NCBI GenBank assembly: GCA_964019135.1 | Contig: OZ025255.1 | Coordinates: 19,693,708 to 19,757,707, forward strand | Direction of reading: 5' to 3' | DNA from: Arenicola marina | Lineage: Eukaryota; Annelida; Polychaeta; Arenicolidae | DNA length: 64,000 nucleotides | Shown here: one piece after another, positions 1 to 13,200 of the stretch | How positions within the stretch are numbered: the first letter of the stretch is position 1 | Layout: each line of letters starts with the position of its first letter | Translations under genes and position numbers: made by a program | The notes under the pieces: model-generated | The model's input: only the letters and a program-made list of their open reading frames with translations | Databases searched by the model: none | Told to the model about the DNA's origin: nothing

Positions 1-304
1 TCCGAACCGTATCGGGTAACATGGCGTGTGCGACACGTGGTCAATATCTCCTTGTCGTACAGAAATATCTCAAAATACCGGTAGCCGAACCGATCATGAC
101 CCCCCTGTCACTTTCCCCAAATAGCGCGAGTTAGCGTAGTGTTAACATACTTCCGTTGTTTTGCGTGCAACATTCGCCACCATTTAGCGACTGGCTCAGT
201 TATCTAAACATCGCAAGGTTAGTCGATCACGGTCTTCGCCTAGTTTGCTTTGGTATATAATACTGTAGAAGCTGGTTAGGAGGCAAGGCTCACGTAACCG
301 GGAT

Positions 305-1115
305 CTGGCGTGGATGGAGGGATCGCTTGGGGGAGGGCTAGGTTGGCTGGAGGGCTCGTTAGGATAGAGGGCTCGACATGGTGGAGGGCTCGCTATGATG
401 GAGAGATCGCTTTGATGGAGGGCTCGCTATGGTGGAGGGCTCGCTATGATGGAGGGCTCGCTATGATGGAGGGCTCGCTATGATAGAGGGTTCGCTATGA
501 TGAAGGGCTCGCTGTGATGGAGGGCTCGCTATGGTGGAGGGCTGGATAAGATAGAAGGCTCGCTATGATGGAGGGCTCGCTATGGTGGAGGCCTCGCTAT
601 GGTGGAGGGCTCGCCATGGTAGAGGGATCGCTGTGATGGAGCGCTCGCTATGATGGAGGGCTCGCTTTTGCAGAGGGCTCGCTATGGTGGAGGGCTCGCT
701 ATGGTGGAGGGTTCTCTATGGTGGAGGATTCGACAAGGTAGAAAGCTCGCTATGATGCAGGGCTCGCTATGGTGGAGGGTTCACTTTGATGGAGGGCTCG
801 CTATGGTAGAGGGATTGCTATGGTGGAGGGCTCGCTATGGTGTAGGTCTCGCTATGGTGTAGGGCTCGCTATGGTGGAGGGCTCACTATGGTGGAGGGCT
901 CGCTATTGTAGAAGGCTCGCTATGGTGGAGGGCTTGTTAGGATGGAGGGCTCGCTATGGTGAAGGGCTCGCTAAGGCAAAGGGCTCGATATGGTGGAGGG
1001 CTTGATATGGTTGAGGGCTTGATATGGTGGAGGGCTTGATATGGTTGAGGGCTCGCTATGGTGGAGTGCTCACTATGGAGGAGGGCTGCCTTGGCCGGAG
1101 GGTTCCGTAGAGTGG
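305..1115. repeat. 17-bp minisatellite, about 47 degenerate copies
   Basis: Tandem copies of a 17-bp unit close to GCTCGCTATGGTGGAGG. Most copies differ by one to three substitutions (for example ATGATGGAGG), so the array is old or weakly homogenised. Seventeen is not a multiple of three, so short open frames here repeat every 17 codons and are by-products of the repeat. It lies beyond the 3' end of gene 1, with no gene signal around it. Confidence 0.9.
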
Positions 1116-2747
1116 AGGATTGCCTGAGTCGGACAGCTTGCCAGGGTGGAGCCGCGCTAGATCAGGTTAAAGGTCGGATTGTTTTATGATAGATAGAATT
1201 GAATTAATGATATAAGGAATTGATTTGATGATGTCTAAAGGTAAAGGGGCTACATGTGTCATTGAATTAGTGACATTTGCAATTAGCCCATATCATTAAT
1301 TGAATTCGATATAGCGCATACCATGAAATCAATTTCACTTAAATCCGGGCAACATTTTTGCAAACCCTAATAATAAGTGCAAATATTACACATGTGCACG
1401 AGTTGATGGTCATATAATAGCAATAAATCTGAAGACGGCTAAAATCGTGTGATTTGACGCAACCCCTTCTAATAGACAATCGTTGCCATAGTGACATTGC
1501 GCACAATAATGAAACAAGACGTCTAAAAGCTCATTTTCAAACAAGTGAAGGCAAACAACCTCCGGAAGGAATGCAACACATGTCGTTAATGCCTTTAGCA
1601 GTATCGCATTGACGTGGGGCACAGGTCTCAATGTCTCGTGGGGGCCCGATCAGATCTCGCAGTGACTGTGCAACAATATAGCCAGAATTAATAGTTTTTT
1701 TTGTTGTTCTACATAATGCTTGCTTGTTCTAAGTAATGTCACTAAGGCGAAGGTTGTCTATTGAAGGGACTAACGGGCGTTAATCCTTCAATAGCTCGAG
1801 GCTCTGGTCGAGTTAGCTTTTAGCCGCCTTCAGATCGAATGCTAATGTACACAGCTAACATGATCACCAACTCATCGTAATATATATATGGATGACAATC
1901 ATATACATGCCAATGTGACAAATAAATACAATATTTGGTGCAATTGTGTCATTTCTTTCAGTAAGCCTCAGGACTTCAGCCATTTTCTAAGCATACGGCA
2001 AGTCGATATATGTCCACATATATACCATATCATACTAATGAGCAGGAAAGTTGTCTGCAAAATATGACTCACGCTCTTTGGCTACGGCTTGAGTTAAATA
2101 TATAGATCCATACACTGACATTGTAATGAGTTTTTAAAATACTTTTGTCTATTATATTTAGAATTTTTGAAATTTTAAAATACGTCTATAGCCAATTGTT
2201 ATCTTCTTGGCAGCGTCTTCTCTTAGTATGCCACCCAAATGATTACCCATTCGATCCCCTGTGGCTTGGTGGCACTGATATGACATAATCATTAGAAAAT
2301 CCGTGAATATACGGCTGCATATATCTTGATTACTCTTCAAACAGCTTGTGCAGGTAATTCCCGCAAATCTCAGGTAACACATAATATGCTGACAGTCAGG
2401 TGTAACACTCCGCATTCACGGTATTCATACCGTAATTAGAAAATTTGGTATTCCGGCCTACTAGGTCATATAGTATTGTACGGTCTTCGTAATGAAAAAC
2501 AAACACCCAATAAAAATGCCTTTACGTTAATATAAACCCAGCTAATATTCTACACGATTTCGGGAATACAATAACGAATGAATAAATGCACGTTATGCCA
2601 AAGTCTGATGATCCATGCTTATAATAAGGCAATATCTACGGCAAACATATCACTGTCTGCACTGCAATGCCCAAGGAAATGCAAATATAAACATACTTCA
2701 CTTCATTCTGCAGAAAGTCTGTATGCTTGTGATATCGGTACATCCAG
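1116..2747. other. 3' flank of gene 1, no gene seen
   Basis: AT-rich sequence between the 17-bp array and the last exon of gene 1. It should contain the 3' UTR of gene 1 (minus strand), but I find no clear polyadenylation signal. Short open frames here match no recognisable domain. A piece near 1,540-1,690 is related to sequence inside the transposon at 46-54 kb and is listed separately. Confidence 0.5.
1540..1690 (+). repeat. Dispersed copy of transposon-internal sequence
   Basis: The stretch beginning GTGAAGGCAAACAACC and ending near the word AGTGACTGTGCAAC matches 49,605-49,740 in order and orientation, including the shared words GTCTCGTGGGG and CATTGACGT. The second copy lies just before exon 4 of the transposase in the 46-54 kb element. 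This is probably a decayed fragment of a related element; a small repeat that inserted at both places is the alternative. Confidence 0.55.
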
Positions 2748-4292
2748 TTAATTGTAGTTGGAATAATTGCTGTATTTCTCTAGATGTGTCTCCAGGGTAG
2801 CGTACAACACGTCGTACTGGTTCTGTAAAGATTGTGGTTATGAACAAATAATTTTCAGTTATATCCCCTTAGAGGCAATTTATATAAATCCATTGCTTGC
2901 GTGGACATGTTTGATTAAGTAGTCGACCTTTATAAACTAAATTAAAACAATGCTGTGAGACTTTGACAAATTGTTTTACCTTGGAGTTGATGAACTCGGG
3001 TCGGCTTTCTTTGGCCTGTCTGACCAGCTGGAAGATGTCCACCTCGCCCTCTGTGTTAGCCATCTCAAATATGTTACAGCTGACCACGTAGAGGCCGCTC
3101 AGGCTGGCGCCATTGCTGCAACGAGACGGATTGATGAACGGCGTCGGAGCTTGGTCTAACAAAATGATTTCATGACGCGAACGTAACATCGTCACACCTA
3201 TCATCAGCAGTCAGTTACAGTTTTCTTGAGGATCTGTAATTTGATCTATGTTTACGGTTATCCTACTATTATTATTTTATCGAATCAACAACGTGGATGA
3301 CACTTACAGACATGACACCACTACGGGTCGATCGCCACTGCTGCGTTGCCAAGTTTCAACATCCGAGTGTAGTGAGATGACGTCATCCATGGCCAGTTCG
3401 TCTCGCTTTTTGGTGCACAGCTTGAACACTTTTAGTTTAATGTCTTTGCTGTCGGGTTTCTAAAAATATAAGTTGTATTCCTTTTACTGTGCGCTCTCTT
3501 GCAATCGTACTGGCGGGCCTAGGCGCTATTTGACGCCACTCAGATTGCTGTTCTAGGCTGCAAGTTCTTGACTATTTCATATTATCGCATGTTCACTAGA
3601 ATTAATCAACTTGTTAGATGTCAAGCTCACCGGTGTGGGAACAGACACTTCGCTGACGTTTGCGTAGGTCGCTGCGCCTTCATTCTCTTCGCCAGCTTCT
3701 GCCATGATCAAATCGACGATTTGGTGACTTCCGCCTATGGTACTTCCGGTTTGGGTCACGTGACGGCCCGCCACAAGGAGCGGCGTGGATTTGTCGGGTA
3801 ACATCCGGGGCATCTCCTGTTTGAGATATGCAAAGTAATTACGCAGCATGAACTAAATTCAATTGAGTCACCAGATGATCTAATACGCAAGATACATTTG
3901 CGGATTCATATTTGCGAAAATCATCATGAATTATTCCCAGGAAAAGACCCCGCAAACCTTTTCATCCCCATCGTGCATCAGCAGGACTATGGAGCGGCAG
4001 TCGTTCTCAGACACCATGCGCCAGAAGTCGATGACGGTCGTCTCCAGAGGAATCTGGGTCACGTAGAAGGAATCGTGTTTTCTGTATCCCTGAAACAAGC
4101 ATTCGTTCTTATTTTCAACCGAACAAATTCAATAATTTGTAATGCTCTCTCGTTTGTCTTTTGGGCAATCTAGCCTCGTAGTATATCATCCATGGAACCG
4201 CCACCACGTAACTAACTCACATTAACCGTCACAGCGTTGATGTAGTCGTTCCGTCCGGTGAAGCGTTGTTGAAGATACAACCGACGTGTCAT
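2748..4292 (-). CDS. Gene 1 exons 18-23: second phosphatase domain D2, predicted inactive
   Basis: Six exons encode a divergent PTP fold: DYINAV, then [18 protein letters not shown], a long stretch with no WPD motif, the pseudo-signature VVVSCLNGASLSG, and the C-terminal helix [17 protein letters not shown] followed by TAA at 2,748-2,750. The cysteine at about residue 863 is present, but the histidine before it is serine and the catalytic arginine position is leucine. D2 domains of receptor phosphatases are often inactive and serve in stability or binding, so this is probably a pseudophosphatase domain. Exon 18 appears to use an AG acceptor directly before an in-frame ATG codon. Confidence 0.8.
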
Positions 4293-7200
4293 CTCTACAG
4301 GCAGAATAATACGAAATTGCATGGGGTTATATGAAATGACATGAAAATCAGTTAATTGTAAGGAAATAGAGTTAGGAGAATGTTGATTTCGTTAATCGCG
4401 CGCTAAGCACCAGTGGATGGATACTTGCATGGTTGTATTAGCATGTGTCTTACTTGGCAAGATTGCCTTGTCTCTGTTCTTGGCTGCGTTATGTTTGCTC
4501 AGTGCGTCATCTTGATCATACTCCGATACTTTCTATTCTTGTGGTTTGTATGATCTGCAGTAGAACACATATTGCACATATTATATATATATGCATTTAA
4601 TCCCTTTGGATACAGGGCATTCACCTAAAGCCATCTATTATTGTATACTATTTTGAGCAAATAATATATTAAAACATGCAGTTTGTTATTGATCTAAAAG
4701 TTTCCAGATTACTACTTACCTTAAATTGTCTATCGAGTGCGCTAGTTCCATCTGCTCCAGGCTTCACAATGTTTCCGTAAGTCTCGGTGAAGACATCGAT
4801 GGACATCAAAGTACTTCCGGTTGTGATGTACTCGGCCAACGCGTCGTGGATGAAGACATATTGTTTCTGGAAAAGATTGTGGATAATAATATTGTTTCTG
4901 AAACAGGTCGTGCACGGAATGACTTTCGTTTTGGATGAAGGCATTGTTTGTGAAACACATTGTGGATAAAGACATTAAGTTTCTTGGGGTATGATATACT
5001 GTTTGGCTAAGATGATATTAATGCCGCAAGATGTCAGAGATTGATGATTTTTGCTGCTGCAGAAAAACATGGGGAAGGTCACAAATTAAGACATTTTGCT
5101 TGTGGTGAGAAGTCAAGGATGAAATGCTTTAGCTTCTAGAGGAAGTCGTCGGTATGTAGATACATTGTTTCTGAGAGATCACTATGACAAAAGCCCCGAA
5201 GAGGCCCTTCTAATAAACATACAAATGCCACGTTACATAGAACTTACCAATGTCTGCACCATAGTTGTCCTCTGTGCTCTTAGTTTCTTGATGCAGTTGA
5301 ACACATCTATGACACCTTTGTCGTTTGCTTGGTGTAGTAATTGGTAAAGCGCTATCAATGTTCCAGTTCTGCCAACACCGGCGCTGCAAGTAACAACAAT
5401 ATCAGCGGTTATTTCGCAGTCTTATGTGGTACGACCCTTCATTATGACGTTACTTATAAGTGTGACATAAATTTTAATATTTGCTATTCGACCTCAACAA
5501 GATGAGAGTTACAAACTGATGCTTTAGTTGTATCCACCGTTGTCCTTGCTTCTCTAGTTATGAAAACCGAATTACAAGCAGTTAATGTCATATTACATGA
5601 TATAGTTTTTAATTTATATATCATGCAAGCTTCGTTACGGAAAAACTAAGCGGCACCGTAGATATGGCCTAATAACCATTGGAGTAGTTCTTACCTGCAA
5701 TGAACAACCGTGGGCTTGTTGGCTTTCATTTGCTTGCCGACCTGTCTCACAAAGTTGACCATGGAGGTGGCGTTGGACGGAACGCTTTTGTCTGGCCACG
5801 CCGTATACTGAAGGTGAAGGACCGTGCGACGCTCGCTACCCTGTGTTAGGCCAAAGGTCACAATAGTTACGCCCATCTCTGTGACCGCCTCATGCAAATA
5901 AGTGGTAAGAATAATTGGTGCTTTGAGCCATATTTGGCATCCATTCAATGAATATTATGGACTAAACTCCAGGGCTTCACGGTAAGTTTGTCGCTAGTCT
6001 GTCACAGAAGTATTGGCGTTTTGATTAGTGTACCAATCGAACAAAAATGATGGATTAATATCCAGGGCGTCAAAGTAAATTCATGGAGTGTCACTATAGC
6101 ATGGTAACTGCGATTGATTAATGCTAGTGCCATGTTGTTCCACTCGTAGGATACAACGGACCATAACAACCATGGGTCAAATTAAGCTCATTCAAACCCA
6201 TCCAGCGGTGCATCTACGGCTAAGGCGATTACTTGGCTTAGGACCTGTATGAGAGTGAACTGCCCCCTGACGATGTCCAGCCACTTGTCTTCCTTCACCG
6301 GCCTCACTCTGATGTCTCCGTATTCAATCTCCTCGTCCACGGGCCAGTAGAAGGCGCACTTTTCCTAGATATAGCATGCTTCAATACATTATCTACATTG
6401 ATGTTTCACAGTTTATGTATATAAATATTATTGTTCATGTCTTTCATACAAAACTTGTGTATGCCATTATTGCTTCAACCCAACGCATCAAAGTCGATCA
6501 AGCAGTGCTTGCTTTATTTTTCTAGCATAGAAGAAGGCTAGACAGAACACGATCATAACAAATGGACTCCCCGTTTACGGATATATCCTTAGAATAGATA
6601 AACATATTTTGCCTACCTTGCCTCCTTCATTTAGGTTGGTCACCATGACAATCAAGGGCACATCTCGTTCCCAGATCATTCTCCAAAAGTCGTTCACCGT
6701 TGTGTTTATTGGTCCTGTCAAATTACGGCACTAAATTCATTACAGATGGAGACGTTGTGTGCACTATTCTGATGCGGATTTTATCCAAGTTCATATAATG
6801 TAAAGTCAAAAGTTACATTTCTGTGTATGAAGTTACTACTTCAATAGCCTCTGTCAGGTATATCAGTGTCACTTGGTCTAACACAGACACCCGTTAGATC
6901 TCTATGAGAGTTGCCACACATTCCATCATGTAGGGGGTTGCGAGCTTACCGATGCAAGCGATGAACTCATCATTGTCCACATAGCCCTGCGTGATAAAAA
7001 CAACATGATATGAGTTAAATGGGAAGGAAACGCCTTTTGAATTCCTCATTTATGTGCATCATATCTTGTATATATACTTGAGAAATTTGCATCATATCTT
7101 TCCGAAATACCTCATTGAAATGTGGTATGTTTTGTTGACCATATTCATGTCCATCATATCTCGTATAAGAACATGTTATACCCTGGTATATGATCAATAT

Positions 7201-10200
7201 CATATCAAGACACATCATGTCAAGTATAAATGACGTTATCAATATGCACCATTTCCTGCATCAGTACAGTATTAACATGTCATGTCCGGTGTAAATACCC
7301 AACTATATGGTTCGTATCTTTTATGGATAAGCTTTCATTTTAATTATTGTACCACGTATCTATTGATGTTACACAGTGTAACCTGCAAAAAAGCCAGCGT
7401 CACTCACATTTATGAGTGAGGCGTTGATATAGTCGGTCAGGGGGTCGTCATCAAGTGTCTTCAGCTTCACTCTAGTCTCATCATCTGAAAGGAGATAAAC
7501 ACACATCTGAAAACAAAGATCAACACTTATCTCTAAAGACATTGTAGTTGGTAGCGCCAGCGATACTGTACAATGCAAAGCACGTGGTTTTTATCTGGTA
7601 CTTACACGGTAACATGTTTTTATACTTGTTTTTGGCAGCAAGTCCGTTGCGCTTGGCGGCCGCGCAGCTGTGATCGCTGGCATCGACGAGTGTCTGCAAC
7701 ACGAAAGGTTTCTCATGTATTATTGAAGCGTGGATTTGAATATATATATAACTAATATAACTAATATATGTATATATAGCATCTTTAACATTCTTTAAGT
7801 ATAATAAAGTGGCGGACCCCAGATGGAGAGCGGCACATGGGCACGTCCCCTCCCCCTCTTTCCCTGGAAAATAAGCGAAAAGGGATCGTGCGCTTCGATA
7901 GTATTTTAATAAACGATTTCCCCCCTTTCGTAAATTCCTGCATAACAGTAATATATATGTGTAGGATACCCAGCAACACAAATATGTCTATAAAGTATGT
8001 CACGATCATGAGAGCCTCGCTGCTCGGTTGTTCTTATCACTGTTAATATTTAATATTTACATCAAATTCGTGTTCGAAGTTCTTGTTTTGTTTCAAGTGG
8101 TTGACGTGGTCAACAAACATGTCGACCTTCACTTGAGAGGGATAGTTTTTGTACACGACTTCCACTTGGGCGGCATCAGAGGCGACCTCTGTGTCTCGGG
8201 CAGAACCCTGATCTGTCGGTTGCGGGACTTGAGTGTCCTGGTCTGTGTTCTTGGCGGGCTGGGTGACCTGTTCGGCTGATGTTCCTACGAGCAATGCGAC
8301 AGGTATTTACTGGAGGACCTGGATGAGAATTAACGATAATATATCTACTGTTCACTGGATAAGACTCCTTTATTGATCACGTACACTTCTGTATCCAGAT
8401 TGGCTTTAAAATTTATTGAATGTGTGATCAATGTACTTTTTGCATGGAAAAGTACGTAATAAATTGTAGAAAGTAAAAAATATACTTCACACTAACTTTT
8501 GTTACACACTGTGTCCTAAATAATGAAGAATTAGAGTTCATAAATATGTAGATAAAGATGTACGAACACAATTATTTTTTCCACTTTGGCCTGAGTAATT
8601 ACTTATACAGCTTGGTAATATATAGTAGAAAGACTCACCATATCTATGCTTCTGCACAAATGAAACTTGGCTTACCCAGCGTTTTGTCTTTTGGACCAAA
8701 ACCTGCCATTGCTATGTCGTTGATATACCTTGGCTTGGCCCGCCTTGAGATTAAAACATACGAATGAATCAATACAGGAACATAACGTACATTATACAGT
8801 TGACTGCAAATCATGTTCCACGATTTAAATATATATGGTAACATAATTGACACTTATCTTTCTTTTGGTTAATTTTCTTTCCTGTCGACCAACTTGAACA
8901 ATGCGTCTCTCCGAGCGATCGAGAGATGCCAGTTAGGTCGTGAGATGAATAGGTTCATCGTTCCAAACAATCATCAGTATAACTTGTCTTTCGCCCATCG
9001 TAGGCTTGGAACAGAACCTCGCGAACACTATCTGGGAAAACAATATACTGTGGAATGCAGTATATATACAGTTTATCAGCATATTCAACGGGACACAGTT
9101 TGACAGACCTGCGTCTGAGGACGACCAGGACGACCACGACAACCGCTGTAATGGCGGCCACGGCAGCGACACACACTCCGGCTATCAGACCGAGGCTGAG
9201 GCCGATTCCACCGCCACCATGCGCCCCGGCAGACATCCCAGTTGTCATATCTTGGAAAATACAGGGTAGCACAAGGCGTTGTAATATTAGTGTGTCTCTT
9301 GCAGCAAAGTCTGAAGCCAGGGGTAGGACACCATAATAAAATAATAACTGCTCATAGATCGTCTGTCGATTTCCGCCAGTCACCCTTATCAGAAGAAAAG
9401 TAGATTTCCTGTCCGCTAATGAACGGAAGATCAACCATTTTTTTTTTAATATACAATGATTGAATATTTTAGTATGTCAGTCCATATTAATGTGCTGCAT
9501 CAGCCGGAATGAAACTGTCTCACCTGTAACTACGCTTGATAGTGTTGTAGTCGCCGCTTGTTGGATGCACTCAAAACTTCCATCCTTGTTCCGACATTTG
9601 TCAGTGGGACGGCAGTTGTGGAGTTTTGGGTCTGCGCACTCGTCTATGTCTGTAATGTGTCGACATAGCTGATATTGAGACTGCAATCGAGTCCAAATTT
9701 AGTTGATGACCTTCCGAATAGTAAATGTTACACATAGGTATAAAGCGCGCAAGTTACGATGGTCTGTTCCCGAAAATATTGTTATATATTCTTATATTTC
9801 TCAAGGTTTTCATTGATGTATTTAATGAGTAAAGCAACTTTTGTAGTCTATAGGGCCGACATTGCTGTCAGTCGTGTGTTCTAGATGTTACATGCCTGTA
9901 CACGTGGTGTTGTCTGAGAGATATCCCTCCTGACATGAACAGCTGTAGCCACCCTGAGTGTTGGTACAAGTGTGATCACACCCGCCGTTGTCGGTGGCGC
10001 ATTCATTGATATCTACAACATGCAACACGGTCATTATAATATCATTATCATAGTTCAGTAAACTTCTATTCGCTGCGGTTATAGTTTTACATGTTATACA
10101 TGTTGGTCAGTCATCCATACCGGTATCGGTACGATAAAATCTCTCACAGTGCATACGAACAGTGACAAATGTCAGATACAGGGTCATATCTATACAATAA

Positions 10201-13200
10201 TAAATTAGTCATTTTCCTTAGCCATGTGTGTATGCCCTAATGTCGATCAGAATGTTTGATATCAATGATGTTGATGAAACAACGTACATTAACTATTATA
10301 AAGTAATGACAACCACAATATTTGATGAATGAAGTACCTGGATATTTATCAAATTCACGAAATATTAGCTGGGATTAAAAGTTTTAACTTTTTAACGTTC
10401 CCATGGCAACGGGTGAAACGCCCATTTAGGTCATTCACAATGTACATGTATAATTACTCAGATGGGAATTGTATGTCAGTGACAATGCATACTACCTCAT
10501 CCGGGAGTATAAATTTAGTCACAGTATGAAATGAGCGATGTACAAGTTTTACATTAATGGCACGCAGAAGGAACTTTAGGCATAAGCAGCAATGCGTCAT
10601 AACCTACCTGTGCATAACGTGCCAGTCTTGTCTTACCATTTCCGACACCTGACAGTTGTTACACGTCTGGTCATAGTGACCAGGTATGACCTACCCATAC
10701 AGCTGGCTCCAGTCTGGCTGTAGCCGTCTCGACAGGAGCAGGAGAAGCTGCCCGGAGAGTTGTTGCACATCTGGTCACAGTGACAAGGTATGACCTACCC
10801 ATACAGCTAGCTCCAGTCTGGCTGTAGCCGTCTCGACAGGAGCAGGAGAAGCTGCCCGGAGAGTTGTTGCACATCTGGTCACAGTGACAAGGTATGACCT
10901 ACCCATACAGCTAGCGCCAGTCTGGCTGTAGCCGTCTCGACAGGAGCAGGAGAAGCTGCCCGGAGAGTTGTTACACGTCGGGTCACAGTGACAAGGTATG
11001 ACCTACCCATACAGCTGGCTCCAGTCTGGCTGTAGCCGTCTCGACAGGAGCAGGAGAAGCTGCCGGGAGTGTTGTTACACGTCTGGTCACATCCGCCATT
11101 GTTAGTTAGGCATTCGTTTACATCTGAAATATGCACCCAATATTCGAGGTTAGCAAGTTTAAATTCAATTTCGCACCAGAAATAAATATTGAACAATGGT
11201 AGCTCTCGCATTACTTTTGTTTGTGTTATAGGCCGAGATCGGCTGGGGGTTATTTTGGAGTTATTTTACTTTAAAAACGTTTTGGCAATTATTGTCAAAT
11301 TGGCCTTAACACGGCGATCAATGAGAAAATGCTAGATTTTAAATCCATCTTAAAAAAGGGCTTACTGAAATCTAGCGTCACATTGCATACGCAAATATCA
11401 AAATACAGATACGATAGTGAATTAACTATTGCTCTGTAAGCTCGATTATAAATAACAAGGCTATAAATTAGGCCAACAATGCAGAATTATCTCACTTTGG
11501 CTTTTTGGCGAGTATTTGCAATGAATAGTTTGTGTATTTGCTTGTAATATGTAACATGCATGCATGTTTGGCGGGAAAATTATGAAATGAAAATGAGAAC
11601 AAATGGGGATTTGTTTCGGAAAAATTCGGCCACGGTAGCTACCCACTCTCTACCTTAAGCTTATACTGGAACATGACGACGGGAGGTGGTGGGGGGGGGG
11701 GGGGGGAGGGGAGGGGGGGGGGCATCCACACTAATTAAATCAAATTGAATATATGACTGTGAAATGTCGTGCCAAATTATTGTGTAGCCTTATTGAAGGT
11801 GCACAATCGTTAGTAAAATATTATTTTAATATAGACAGTCCGCTTTTTTAACCCCTGTATCGAGGCCGATATTAAATGATACATGATATCCCAAATCCCT
11901 AGTCCATATTATCCCATGGCAATCCATATCGAACCATGTCACGTCAAACACATGAATAAAGACGCACAACATGCATGCCAGTGATGACAGTATTATTATT
12001 ACATGACAATGACCAGACCTTGAAGATACGTAAAAAATGTGCGACCGATATGATGGGTATATTAGCGTCTGTATGTACCTTCAGCTATTGGAGTCTTTAT
12101 GTGAAGTAAGGCGCAGAGGCATATTATCAGTGTTGACCTACCCTGATACACACTGACGTATGAGTTGGGCCTCTTCTGCCCTCCGCATTGAAGACCACCG
12201 CCACACGTTCTGCCACAGTTTGCAGCACCAAAGCTCTCGCCAGGAGTATTTAAACAGTAACAATCGGCTTGTGTGTGCTGTCGACGTACGCGCTTGAAGA
12301 GAAAGCATCAACATAAGTCAGATTCAAATCGTCATGCAATGCGTTGGAACTGAAACAATAAACCGCACCCTCCCTCGAATTTCACTTCCAGACGTTTCGA
12401 TCCGATAAAAGTATATCTGCGTTGATACTTAACTTCATATATGCATACACAACGCAACACAGAGGAGAACCAACCAGTGTAGATGGATGGTGGAACATGC
12501 TGAATGTTGGCAATGTAGGTGCGTCATTTAAAGAGGTGAACAGACAGCGTAGTGGTCGCTGTTTGGCTGCTATATTTATGTTATGACAGTAGCAGCTGCA
12601 TCCCCACATATAATAGCAGAGTGACAGCGAACACACACATAAGATTCACTTCACCCGACGAAGGAGGGGGGGGGGGGCATTGAGCTGGGGGGTGGGGACC
12701 CCACCCAAATCGCTATGACGAATGGCGATAAATAGTGAATGGGTCTTCGCGTTGAACAAGGAATTGTACGGATAACGATCCCCAAAAATGGCCAACAGCT
12801 GATCGCGAATCTCGAAGAATTCCTGGATGCCAATGGCGGAGATCGTAAAAGGTATTCCCTCCCCTCACATTGGGCACAGACCCTGAGTCCGCCGTAGCCG
12901 TATGCCGGGTCTTGCTCGCCACAGAACGCGAGACACCATTGGACGGTGACGTCACCCTGCCTCTTTCTGTCAGAAGGACCTCCCAGTTCATGGCTCGAGC
13001 ACTGAATATATATGTATCCTGCGGGAAGGAATCATCATTATGAACCGCCAAGGGGTGCGTGTGTGTGTGTGTGTGGAGGCGGGGAATGGGGGGGGGGCGG
13101 GGGGCATTTTTCAAGTGGTGGCCGGGTTCAGCCGATGTTAATATAAATGTCAACATTATGACATGCTAACATCAGATAATGTCAGATAGATTCCAATGAT

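Noticed and set aside
650-1005. Two plus-strand frames with repeated GLAMVEGSLWWRARY-like peptides
   Set aside because: Period of 17 codons follows from the 17-bp minisatellite read through in one frame.
12651-13156. 147-codon minus-strand frame over the gene 1 WSC exon
   Set aside because: It is a shadow frame; the WSC cysteine pattern is in another frame bounded by splice sites.
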